Below are positions 11,721-23,400 of a DNA stretch of 64,000 nt, piece by piece (position 1 is the stretch's first letter; the number at the start of each line of letters is the position of its first letter). Made by a program: the position numbers and the translations under genes. This DNA comes from Nipponacmea schrenckii. Lineage: Eukaryota; Mollusca; Gastropoda; Lottiidae. Below the pieces are notes generated by a model. That model made no database searches, was not told where the DNA came from, and saw only the letters and a list, made by a program, of their open reading frames with translations. The stretch lies in NCBI GenBank assembly GCA_030562195.1, contig JAUJPP010000007.1:4526001-4590000 (forward strand), written 5' to 3'.

Positions 11721-12813
11721 ATAATTTCGTTGCTATATTACATTTCCCAACACCCCACATTCTATATAGAAAACCAAAGAGGCGGAAAGACAATTCAAAC
11801 AATAGTTTCAGAACAATCAATTTTATAAAAATTGCTGGTATATTAAGTTTCGCTATATTATTTATCGATTGTCTCTACATTGAAATAGGATATTTTCCAA
11901 AATTCGCGAACATTGTTGAGGTAAGGTTCTCTTTTGGGGAAACAAACGTTTACTAAGGGTGAAAAAATTGTAACGTAGGTAAATATTACTAGGGATTCCT
12001 CATGAAGAAAAGAGCGACGGCATGCTTCTAAATTTAAAGGGCATTTTAGTAGTTAGTGAAAGGCGTCTTCAATTTTTGACCACGATTGCATTCCGGCTTG
12101 TCTCACTACAGGATAAGGTTATTTCGTTGACCAATATTGTCTTCGATTTAAATGCGGAAATGGAAGGAATAGTATAGATGAGGCAATGAAAGATTTATGG
12201 AAAAGATTAGTTCTGCAGGCATAGGTTATTAATTCCAGCTTATCACCAATTTACAATACTTACTATTCCTTTAACTTTCTCGGGTTAAATGAGCATTGTC
12301 TATGTTCAAGGAGATCAGATAAGTATTCCGGAGTCATGTTGTTTAATATTTTATAGATCAACTAATTTACACCACCTTCTTCTCTGCTGCAGTGATATAA
12401 AACCTGTTTCATATAGTAATTGGTGGCTGGTAGGCTACCCTTCACTGTCCCACAGATTGTTCGGAGTACATCAAATTGATTATTTCAGATCAAAGTAAGA
12501 TGGAAAACCAAATTTTATTCAAAAATTTTATTATTGAAACAAACATAAATATGTGATTCTTGAATAATGAGCGATATTTGTGCGAACAAATTAGGGTAGA
12601 AAAAATGATCCGATTGCGATGAAATTTGGTGTGAACATTCAGAATAATGTCCTTAACATGACCCTGGTGTCTTTTAGTGGATAAACTATTAAAATCATCA
12701 AGAGGTAGCCTACATAAGTGAAGTAGCGCCGAATAATGTAGTCCTATCTGTCCAAATAGCTATCAGAGGCTGGGAATAGAGTCCGCAAGTTTCGGACTAG
12801 AATAATGTTATTG
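11721..12813. other. Non-coding stretch between repeat elements
   Basis: No gene recognised. A short piece near 12608-12650 (GATGAAATTTGGTGTGAAC) resembles a degraded Helentron-like monomer. The rest is unassigned AT-rich DNA. Confidence 0.4.
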
Positions 12814-12822
12814 TATATTGTT

Positions 12823-14829
12823 AAGGAAGACAATCCCTGCAATAATTAATCATTCTTAATGCTTAATTCGGTGTTAAACATTTGTACAGTAAAATCAACA
12901 TTTGTACGCTTAATTTGACATTCGTTCGCTAAATTCATAATTTGTTGTTAAAAATTTATCGTTCGAATAAAGAATATTACTGAACAAATTAACGATCAAG
13001 CCGAACTAATAATGCCCACTTCATAACGCCGAATGAAGTTTACCGAACAAATGTTGAAAAACATTTCTTGCATTTCATGAGAACGATATCATTATGACGA
13101 CAAGTGGCGCTGCTCAATTTGAGTTAGGGCTTCGTTCCTATTTATTTGGTCAATTTTTATGGCCGGCCAGTGGCTGTGTACAAAGTAAAGAATCTTATTA
13201 TGAATTCCAATCTGATAAAAGGCGAAGTTTTTAATCAAACTCTTTGTACTCTTTATTCATTGGAATGTGAGATTTTGAGATAAATATGGTGCCTATAATG
13301 TTTTGAAAAATGGCCAATTTTTGTACAGTCCACAGTGATGGTGGAGGGACAGATGATTTGATGGAATTTGCAAAATCCCAACCACATGGTTTCTTCAGAC
13401 GTGTGAATATATCTAAAATTTAAATATAATAGTATTTTCATGCCAAGTTTAGTTACTGGCCAGATAAAGATGAAGATTCGTTATGGCTCGTCGTCAATTT
13501 TTAACAGCCCATGCTGATGGTGATGGGGCATAAAGGTCAGAAGCCACTATTTGGTTGGGATTCTGCCAATTCAAAATTTATTCCCCACCACCATCAGCGT
13601 GGACTTTTCAAACAAAGGTCATTTTTCAAATAATTTGCCATGAAGAGTCTTCATCACTGACTGGCCAGTCGCTAAATTTGGCATGAAAATACCATTCCAT
13701 TGGAATTTATTGGATTTTCATAGGTCTGAAGGCACCACATGTGGTAGGGATTCTTACCAATCCCATCAAAACTTATGCCCCACCACCATCAGCGTGGACT
13801 GATAAAAAATTAGCCATTTTTATAAATTGGCCATGAAGAGTTTTCATCACTGACTGGCCAGTAACTACGTTTGGCATGAAAATACCATTACATTGGAATT
13901 ATTTGATTTATTCTCAGGTCTTAATGCACCGTGTGGTTAGGATTCTGCCAATTCCATCAAAAATTATGCTCACTGTGGACTGTTAAAAAAATGGCCATTT
14001 TTCAAAAATTGGCCATGAAGAGTCTTCATCACTGACTGACCAGTCACTAAGTTTGGCATGAAAATACCATTTCTTTGGAATTTTTGGGATATTCACAGGT
14101 CTGAAGGCGCCATGTGGTTGGGATTCTGCCAATTCCATCAAAACATATAGCCCACCACCATCAGAGTGGACTATTTAAAAATTGGCTATTTTTCTAAGAT
14201 TGGCCATGAGTCTTCGTCTCGAACTGGCCAGTAACTAAGCTTGTCATGAAAATTTATATGGAATTTTCGATAAGATAAATATCTTCAAAGGTCTGAAGAA
14301 ACCATGTAGTTGGGATTTTGCTAATTCCATCAAAATATCTGTCCCACAACCATCACTGTGGACTGTACAAAAATGGCCATTTTTCAAAACATTTCCTGGT
14401 ATAGGCGCCATATTTATCTCAAAATCTTACATTCCAATAGTACCAAGAGTTTGATTAAAAACTTCACTTTTTATCATAAAATTGGAATTCATAATAAGAT
14501 TCTTTACTTTGTACACAGCCACTTGCCGGCCATAAAAATTGGCCAAACAAATAAGAACGAAGCCCTAACTAAAAATGAAATGCGAGAAATGTTTTTCAAC
14601 ATTTGTTCGGTAAACTTCATTCGGCATTATGAAGTGGGCACTATTAGTTCGGCTTAATCGTTAATTTGTTCAGTAATATTTTTTATTTGAATGATAAATT
14701 TTTAACAACAAATTATGAATTTAGCGAACAAATGTCAAATTAAGCGTACAAATGTTGATTTTACTGTACTAATGTTTAACACCGAATTAAGCATTAAGAA
14801 TGATTAATTATGGCAGGGATTGTCTTCCA
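12823..14829. mobile_element. 2.0-kb foldback element with ~540-bp inverted arms and 9-bp target duplication
   Basis: The outer ends mirror each other: GGAAGACAATCCCTGC on the left and GCAGGGATTGTCTTCC on the right. The match continues inward for roughly 540 bp on each side, for example TTAATTCGGTGTTAAAC against GTTTAACACCGAATTAA, and ATGGCCGGCCAGTGGCTGTG against its complement near 14518. TATATTGTT occurs at both borders (12814-12822 and 14830-14838). A 9-bp duplication with long inverted repeats is typical of Mutator-like elements; that class is an inference. The core (about 13500-14370) is a tandem array of ~190-bp units with CCACCACCATCAGCGTGGAC and TTGGCATGAAAATACCAT. No transposase frame is seen. 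Confidence 0.75.
13500..14370 (+). repeat. About five ~190-bp tandem units inside the foldback element
   Basis: The marker GTGGACT recurs near 13601, 13796, 13977, 14168 and 14360. Each unit also carries ATGGCCATTTTTCAAA, GAAGAGTCTTCATCACTGAC and GGGATTCTGCCAATTCCATC. Units differ by small indels. Confidence 0.7.
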
Positions 14830-14838
14830 TATATTGTT

Positions 14839-15906
14839 TATCTGTTTATTTTATGTCCCTACGTATGGTAGAGTTTTGGTCACAGTTACAAAATAGTTTA
14901 AATACACAAATGATGTAGGTCGAGGCACACTCGAGACATACATCACATAATCTTTCAAAACAGACCTAACCGGATAATCGGATTAGGACTGAATTTTCTT
15001 TTCTTTTATGTAGGAATTTTAAAACCATTTAACTAAAACAATGATATAGTACGCTTGATCGCCTTAATCAGACAAACTTAGTCAGAAAGCTAGTAACAAA
15101 ACTTTCGACAACATAACATGACAAATATGCTAAACAGGTTGTTTTAAGGACACAAATATTTTAATTCGTTACCTTCATATGAAAAAATTTAAGAAACAGA
15201 TTAAGCGTCGCCCACTTTAAGAGTAAGGGACCTTACTCTTCCTTTACAATAATCCATTTTATAAAGTATATGCGATAAAATTTGATATTTTTCATTTGTT
15301 TGTTAGTTAGGCAGGCAGTGATCCCTTCCCAAATAATATCACAGAAGTCAAAATGGGGAAGAATAAAAGATGTGCATATTGTAAGAAGAGCTTTCTTTCT
15401 AAATCGATATTTTAAAGATCTTAGATAGGCCTAGTTTATCATCCTATCAGATTTCGACAAAATAAAAATAATATTTAAATGGACATTTTTTTCAGAAAGA
15501 GAGAAATGTCATCTTCAAAAAATTAGTGTGAATCTGCTTTACAATCTCATTTATTTAAATAAGAAATAGTAATGGTTCACCTGGGTGACAAGTGGGTGAA
15601 TAGTCTGGTAGTTTTTATTTAAAAACTTTATTTTCCACAATGGTGAAAAATATTATCACCTAGGTGAAAAGTATTGCAGCACTCTGAAACAACTAAGAAG
15701 AAGCTGACAGAGAAATCTTTGTCAACCTCTCCCACTTAAAGAGTAAACTAGGCGACTACAAAAACTGTAAAGTTTGTTAACCGGAAAAATACAATTAAAC
15801 TGTACCAGTCTACTTTCTGGTGTCGTGCCTCCGACCCTTTAATGTACTGTCTGGCATCAAAGCAATTATATGTATCTCTCCATTCTGGTAGGGTTAAATA
15901 TTGAAA
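14839..15906. other. Non-coding stretch
   Basis: AT-rich DNA without a recognisable reading frame, tandem array or terminal repeats. It separates the two foldback elements. Confidence 0.4.
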
Positions 15907-17784
15907 GCCGTAACTGCCTTCTGTTAGTATTTTTGCAGTATCAGCATCTTTTTGTATTATCAGCATCATCTTTTCGTATTATCCTCTTTTTCTAATATCA
16001 TCTTTTTGTATTATATGCATCATATTTTTGCAGTATCAGCATCTTTTTGTTTTATCAGCATCATCTTTTCGTATTATCATCTTTTCGTATTATCATCTTT
16101 TTGCATTATAAGCATCATCTTTTTGCAGTCTCAGCATCTTTTTGTATTATCAGCATCATCTTTTCGTATTATCATCTTTTTGTATTATCATCTTTTTGCA
16201 TTATCAGCATCATCCTTTTGTATTATCATCTTTTTATCATCTTTTTGTATTATCATCTTTTTGTATGATCATCTTTTCCGTAACTGGCCGTAGGTTTCCG
16301 GAAATCAACGGTAATCTTCGTAAAAAGTCGACGTAAAGAAGATGTCGTAGACTAGGTTTATTTTGTCAATATGGATGCCATTTTAGAAAATTTACACCTT
16401 TCATTGCATACGCCGGCCTTTCAAAGAGAAAAAAAACTCCTGATATAGTTTGCCATTTGTCCAGATATGATATGGAATGCCTTGGGATATCAAATTCTTC
16501 AGATATTGAGAAAATGAGAACAGAATGTATTAAATATGCCCCAGTCAGAATGCAAACACAACTGAATTGTTTTGTTATATTAACGATACTGAGTTAAAAT
16601 CTGAAGTAGATGATGCATTGACTCAATTTCCAAGAATTTGGGAAAATATGTTGAGACAAATCCTATATCAAAAGGGAATTAAAGTGAGCATATCTATACC
16701 TGTGGCCATTACATTTATAAGACTGGGATTTAACCATATGGTATTAACCTGGTGCAATAGAAATATTCAAATTCTTTTATTCATAGCACAAATAGTTAAC
16801 GATAGCAAATATAGTGTCACACAAATGATTTTGACATTGTTAGAGAATTAGCTAAATACGATTCTCAATTTTCTCTTCATGCCAGACTTTGTCAGAAGAC
16901 ATTTAAAAACCATAGCATTTTCATTTTTCTAAACCCCCGTGAAAATAGAACTTCTGACCTCCAACTACCCACATCAGAATGTCACTTTCAACTTCATATG
17001 TGATTCCCAACGTCCTAAATCTGTTTATCCATGTCCGACTTCCTATTGCTGACTTCTGACTTCCAACCAACTTTTGACTTCCTACCTCTGAATCTATATT
17101 CCTTCAGGATCAAATATTTGACTGTTTACTACCCCAACCCCACCCCCTTTCAACAGCTTCCTACATCAGACAGCCACTTTTAACTTCCTACTTCTGCGAG
17201 TTCTTACTTTCAACTTCTTTAGCGTGACATGCTATCTTTTAATCAGTATTAGAGAAACATCTGTAAATGCCATCACTAAATCTATCGGAGACTGAGACTC
17301 GTTAACCTAGTCTACGGCATCTTATTTACGTCGATTTTTTACGAAGATTACCGTTGATTTCCGAAAACCTACGGCCAGTTACGGAAAAGATGATCATACA
17401 AAAAGATGATAATACAAAAAGGTGATGCTGATAATACAAAAAGATGATAATACAAAAAGATGATGCTGATAATGCAAAAGGATGATAATACAAAAAGGTG
17501 ATAATACGAAAATATGATAATACGAAAATATGATGCTGATAATACAAAAAGATGCTTATAATGGAAAAAGATGATGCTTATAATTCAAAAAGATGATAAT
17601 ACGAAAAGATGATAATACGAAAAGATGATGCTGATAATACAAAAAGATGCTGATACTGCAAAAAGATGATGCATATAATACAAAAAGATGATAATATACA
17701 AAAAGATGATAATACGAAAAGATGATGCTGATAATACAAAAAGATGCTGATTCTGCAAAAATACTAACAGAAGGCAGTTACGGC
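15907..17784. mobile_element. 1.9-kb foldback element with minisatellite arms
   Basis: The left arm (15907-16358) and right arm (17303-17784) are inverted copies. Outer ends are GCCGTAACTGCCTTCTGTTA and its complement. Inner arm ends are GTAGACTAGGTTT and AACCTAGTCTAC. The middle of each arm is a minisatellite of TATTATCATCTTTTTG / ATTATCAGCATCATC units (15930-16275 and 17390-17760). A ~90-bp unique stretch (GGCCGTAGGTTTCCGG, GGTAATCTTCGTAAAAAG) separates it from the core. No clear target duplication is visible; the flanks GTTAAATATT and GTTACATAGT are only loosely alike. The core holds a decayed reading frame described separately. Confidence 0.7.
16371..16851 (+). pseudogene. Decayed integrase-like gene fragment inside the foldback element
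   Basis: A first frame starts at 16371 (MDAILENLHLSLHTPAF). After a shift at the A-run near 16425-16435 it continues with TPDIVCHLSRYDMECLGIS and ends by 16590. A further segment (16567-16851) holds TELKSEVDDALTQFPRIW, ENMLRQILYQKGIKV and GFNHMV. The order SAM-like segment, then V...FPRCGE.ML...L...GI.V, then GPNH.W matches my memory of the N-terminal part of a multicopy metazoan family ending in an integrase core domain. The frames are broken and the catalytic D,D,E region is missing, so it cannot be active. It could be cargo captured by the element or the relic of its own enzyme. Confidence 0.45.
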
Positions 17785-18571
17785 GTTACATAGTTTGATG
17801 TAGTTTTAAAGTCCACGTATGATAAGCAATGCTAAAGAATTCGTGGTGTTTGGATTTTAGAAGGTCGATTGTTCTCCAAGAAAGCTCGATTATGAGTATG
17901 AGTAGAGCGCAGCAGATGTGCAATTAAACCTGTGATACCCAGTATTTGTCCTCTCCATGCATGTGCTAAACACCATGGTAGACCTATGAATACCAAGACG
18001 AGCCTCAAAAAGGGTAAATATTATATAAGTTTGTAGGAGGGTAAATTTTGTTTGTATATTTGTCGAAGTCCTTGAATTTAACAACCCTTTATGTTTAAAC
18101 AAGATATATATGGATATATATATATATCGATGTTGCTAAGACTCATAATAACAATCTTTTTATGATTTGTTTTAAGCATAAATATTTGCTTTGTATGTCT
18201 ATAATACTTTTATGTGTGTTTATGTGCAGAAGAATAGAGCGTAAAACTCTGTGTTTATATTTTTGACATTGTGATTATGTATGTTGTCTGTTTATATATA
18301 ATGCAATTATTCACTTCCTGGCTGAATATAGGCAGGGATAGTCGTTACGGACTAGGTATGTACTAAACTTATATGTTCCGTTAATTTCGTGCCCTTTTGA
18401 TCCCAATTGACACAACATAACTTGGTTTAAACCTTATTACACGGTTCATTTGGAATTTAATGCGATTTGCAAACTGGTCAGAAGCAATACACGGGCTGAC
18501 CGAAAAGTTTAAGACTCGTACAAGGCGATGATTTTCATTCCTTTATTTCACATCCAACTATAATGGACCGG
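17785..18571. other. Non-coding stretch with short TA microsatellite
   Basis: Contains an alternating TA run near 18110-18128. Otherwise no gene or repeat family was recognised. Confidence 0.4.
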
Positions 18572-19508
18572 TTTTTATACTCCCACATTATAATATTGTC
18601 GTCACCCCTGTCCGTCCGTCCGTCGGTCCGTTGGTCTGTCGGTCCGTCCGTCCGTCCACAATTGCTTGTGAACGCGATAGAGACTACAGTTTTTGACGGA
18701 TTTGAATGAAATTTGCTGTGATCTTTTATATTGATGAGATCTCGATATTGGCGATTTTTCAACGAACGGTTTTTGAGTTATTGCACTTGACTTAATCAAA
18801 ACGCGTCAAAATTGGCTTGTGAACGCGATAGAGACAACAGTTTTCAATTGATTTGAATGAAACTTGCTGTGATTATTCATATTGAAGAGATCTCAGACAA
18901 GTTTAAAATTGGCGATTTTTCGATTAACAGTTTTTGAGTTATTGTCCTTTACTTAGTCAAAACGCGTTAGAATTGGCTTGTAAATGCTATAGAGACTACA
19001 TTTTTTCATTGGATTTGAATGAAACTTGCTGTGATCATTTATATTGATGAGATCTTGGACAAATTCAAAAAAGGCTATTTTTCGATTAATGGTTTTCGAG
19101 TTATTGCACTTGACTTAGTTAAAACTCGTCAAAATTGGCTTGTGAACGCGATAGAGATCACAATTTCCATTGGATTTGAATGAAATTTTGTCATCATTTA
19201 TATTGATGAGAACTTAAACAAGTTTGATAGTGATGATTTTTTGGAAAACGTTTTTTTAGTTATTTCCCTTGACTTAGTCAAAACGCTGCGAAATTGGCTT
19301 GTGATTGCGATAGACAATACAGTTTTCATGAAAATTAGCTAGTAAATACAATAGAGACTAGGTTTCATCTGATTTGAATCACATTTGGTGTGAATATTTA
19401 TATTGATGAAAACTTGAATAAGACCTAAATAATGTTAGAGTTTCTGCCTGTGTTAAAAGAGAAAATATAATTTAAAGTGGGCGTATCTTGCTAGGCAACC
19501 ACTTGTCA
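18572..19508 (+). mobile_element. Helentron/pearl-like element, copy D (second subfamily)
   Basis: The 5' hairpin is degraded (TATACTCCCACATTATAATA). It is followed by a GTCC/GGTC tract (18609-18657). Monomers with ATTGGCTTGTGAACGCGATA recur near 18811, 18972 and 19134, again ~161 bp. The 3' end is GTGGGCGTATCTTGCTAGGC followed by AACCAC. This 3' terminus differs from copies A, C, E, F and K and equals that of the copies at 54793 and 59083, so at least two subfamilies exist. Confidence 0.75.
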
Positions 19509-20416
19509 TTTTTATGGGTCACAAGATGGTTTGAAACATGAGAATTAATTTGTAATAGCATTGCTACAGTCAGTTCTTCTATGATTCATTAATTAAGTCT
19601 ACTTGTTGGTGGAAATTATTGTTGTTTCAATCCACTTCAACGTAGAACTTCTCAGTCTACCCTCGTTCAGGCCGAAGTATTATAATAGGTATAATCAGCT
19701 GATCATCTGCATTACTCACTTTACCGTTCATATTGTATATTGGAATTTAACTGAAAGGGTTCATCTGAATGGTATCTTTTTTGGCATTCATTATGGATCC
19801 ACTATAGTAAATATAATATTTTACATTAATTTTGTCTTTTGTATTGTGCAGAAACAAAGAAACTCGTAAATATTGTTGAATGATTTTCATTCTCTTTGTG
19901 AAAGCACAACATATAGCTATACCTGGAAGGTTTATCAATGCATTTCGTGAGGGGTGTGGGGGGGGGGGGCTCTTTTTAAAGGTAACTAGGCAATTAAATT
20001 GTAAAAGTTAAAAGGACTTATTGTTTGTAGGCCTTTATTGTAGATTAGGGTAATTGAATAACATACTATTACTATTCAACAAAATGTTCTGGCGCAGGGT
20101 TAAGTGTTGTTTACAAAGTACTGTAGGTTATTGTACATATTAAAACTTACACCTTACATTACAAATTAGGAAAAAATTCTTCTTCTATAGAAGGACTATA
20201 TATAGAATATTAATTACTTTCATAAATAATAGTTATTAATTTCGAACAGGATCGGACCATGTAAACATATCAATACAGGACACTGAAACGGAAATTGGCT
20301 ACTTCCTTTGCTATATATTAATCGTAATATTGTGCATTTATTATAATAGTACAATCGTCATAACAGTTTAATTAACTAACTGAATTTCTTCCAGTATAAT
20401 TAATACACATTACAGC
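19509..20416. other. Upstream region of the transglutaminase gene
   Basis: Contains a G-run (19960-19970) and AT-rich DNA. A plausible splice acceptor (TTTCTTCCAG) ends at 20394, so the coding start at 20417 probably lies in an exon that begins at 20395. An upstream non-coding exon and the promoter were not located. Confidence 0.4.
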
Positions 20417-23400
20417 ATGTATTCAAGATTTAGCAGAAGTACGCCCAGTTATAATAGAATCGACTATCGTCGAGGTCGAGAAAGGCGTTATAACAGCAGA
20501 CCATCTACAGATAGTTGGTTTAAAAGATTTGCAGAGCGATGTAGTTGTCTACCTGAAGATTCAGACAAACAGACTATTGGTGGTACAGAACCCAAACCTA
20601 TAGGTAGGCCTAAATCTGCTTGCAACATATAAATGATTGAAATATTAATTGACAATTTCTAGTTTAGTATCAACTATAAGAACAAGCATTGTTATGTTGT
20701 CAGTAGGCTTACCCAATTTTAATATGCTTATATATATATAATATTCAAATCTTAAACATGTAGCTTTATCAATGCAATTTAACAATCTAAAATTTGATTG
20801 GGAAATTACAGAATGAAGCGACTCAGGAATCATCTGTTGGCTATAATGTTTCATAAAAGCAGGGACATCAAGTTTGGCATAAGCCAAATTAAGCTCGCGT
20901 TGCTATGGCTCCCTCTCAGAGCAATATACTATTTCGTTTACAGAGCTAACAGAGAAAGAATTGGGAAGTGCTATTAAAGTGAAAAAAATTGAATTGAATA
21001 TACGAGAGAATACAAAGAAACACCATACATCTAAATATGATTGTACGAAGGAAGACAGAACAGAAAGAGGAGAAGAAGATGGGAAGAAAATCCCAGCAGA
21101 ATTAGTTGTTAGACGTGGTGATGAATTTACTCTTACAGTAACCTTTGATAAACCGTACGATAAAGAGAATGATGATCTTTCTTTTATTTTTAAGACCGGT
21201 TAGTTTTATTTTGATTTATATGGCATTAGCATATAGAAGGTATCCCTAACTCCCTGGGTTGCTCTTTTGTATTTTAAAACCTATTTACAAACTTACAAAC
21301 CAGAATCGATTGTTTAAATAGAATACAACCAAAAACCCTTCTGCTCTCTACAGAAGTTCCGAAATCCTGATGAACAGAGCATATTTTTACATTTTTTTTT
21401 CCAATTCAATTTCAGTACCTATGATTAATAACATTATCATTTCAGGAGATCGTCCCTTGCCCAAATCTCGAACTCATTCTACTTGTAAGCTGAGTGGTGA
21501 GAATATTTATAAACCAGGAGAGTGGGGTGTTAAAATAATCAAAACAGGAGATGATGAAGAGTTACCGACTGTAACGTTTGGTATATTTATACCAGCTAAT
21601 TGTGTGATAGGAGAATGGAAATTTGTCATCAAAACTATTATTAATGTAGAAGATGGGAAACAGAAATCAGTTCGATATGATCACCCAGATCCTATCAAAG
21701 TTCTACTTAATCCCTGGTGTAAAGGTGAGATTATTATATAATAAAGAACCAATAGTACAACTACGTTATGCTACAATTTGTCATTGATTTTTTAAGCAAT
21801 GAAATTGATATCAGATAAAAGCGCTAGAATTAAGATGACTAATATATCTTCTTTTAATGTAATTTAAACACTATTATTGTCAGATAATATATTCGATATG
21901 CATAAATCAATTACAAATGAAGTTTACGTCTTGCTAAACATTATCATGATTGTGTTTCGAATTCGCGACTCTATATCAGGTACACAAAGCTCTAAATTTC
22001 AATAACCAATTTATTTATTAAATAGAGGACACCGTTTATTTACCAACCGAGAAGTTATTAGACGAATACATTTTAAATGATGGTGGTGCTATATATTATG
22101 GTAATTATAGACAGGTTGGCTCTCGGGGCTGGAATTTCGCTCAGGTAAGTTGCAAGGGCATATCATTTTCGAATGTTTAATGTGCAGATCAGCAAATGCT
22201 GGAAATATTACAAGACAACATCAATAGGTTGTGGCGCAATAGGCGCGCTTTATTCTACCAACTCGAGGTATGTCATTTCGTCGGTTCTTCGTCAGCAAGA
22301 AAAACATGTTGATTCCCTCAAACATTTAATGACCTTCTGTAGGCAAAGAGGAGAGCCGTGGTGGCTCAATGGGTAAAACGCTTGTCAACTAACCCGAGGG
22401 ACCCGGGTTCAATCCCGGGTTCAATCCCGGCAAATGTGTAGATTAACCTCCGGATTTTTCAGTCCGATTCCCCCTTGTCAGTGATGGAGGTCGGAGGGAC
22501 TGACGTGGAAAAAACGTCTAGTCGTTCGGATGGGACAATAAACCGACGCCCCGCGTGCTACAGGCTGTGCACGTTAAAGATCCCTCGATAGTTGGAAATA
22601 AAAAAAAAGCAGGCTAATGCCGCTGTCCGGGCAAAATTTCTCTCATATAGCACTCTGCATGGCGTTGCCCGTCTTTGTTAGCCCATAAGGTGCAGAAAAG
22701 TAGGACGTAAAACTCCATTCAGTTCATTTCATTTCTGTGAACAAAGAAGGGCTGTTTATACCATTACGTTCATTTTTGACAGTTTGCTGATGGTATTTTG
22801 GACGTCGCATTGTTCATTTTACAAAAATCGTTTGGTTTTAAAGTCGATGGAAATATGGGTGATCCAGTTTATATAGCTAGAGCCTTTTCTAGGATAGTGA
22901 GTACATTAATATCCTTTAAACTCAACAAGTTATTTACTGTCATAATTGTAATGTATTAATTGACCTAACATTGGCTAATGATCACGATTTTTTGATTTTT
23001 TTAATGGCTACAATATTAATATTATATTCCTCAACTTGTTTTTCAATTTTGATTTTCAGATGTAGGGCAAGGTTGCAATATTTCTTTATCAATGTTTCAA
23101 ATATTCCAGACTAATTTATTCTGCAAAGGCTTGGTACAGGCAGTACCATATCGGTTACTCCATGAATATAATAACGAAATGCCTAAGGGCACTACTACTG
23201 GTGATTAATTCTCGCACTCACTGCCAAAAGCACTAATATTAGTATTCGACATCGCACATGTCTTGAAAGGAAATGGTTTGTTTGATGTTTTATACATTTC
23301 AGGTAAACAATAACGATGATGACGGGGTTCTGGTAGGAAATTGGTCCGGAGATTATAAAGATGGTACAAAACCAACAGCTTGGGCTGGGAGTTACAAGAT

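Noticed and set aside
15952..16336. Overlapping frames rich in SSFCIIIFLYY
   Set aside because: Translations of the TATTATCATC minisatellite in the foldback arm. The mirrored frame at 17326-17547 is the same thing.
22362..22428. tRNA gene
   Set aside because: The boxes are present, but the arms do not form a cloverleaf, the B-box is duplicated and a SINE body follows; it is a SINE head.
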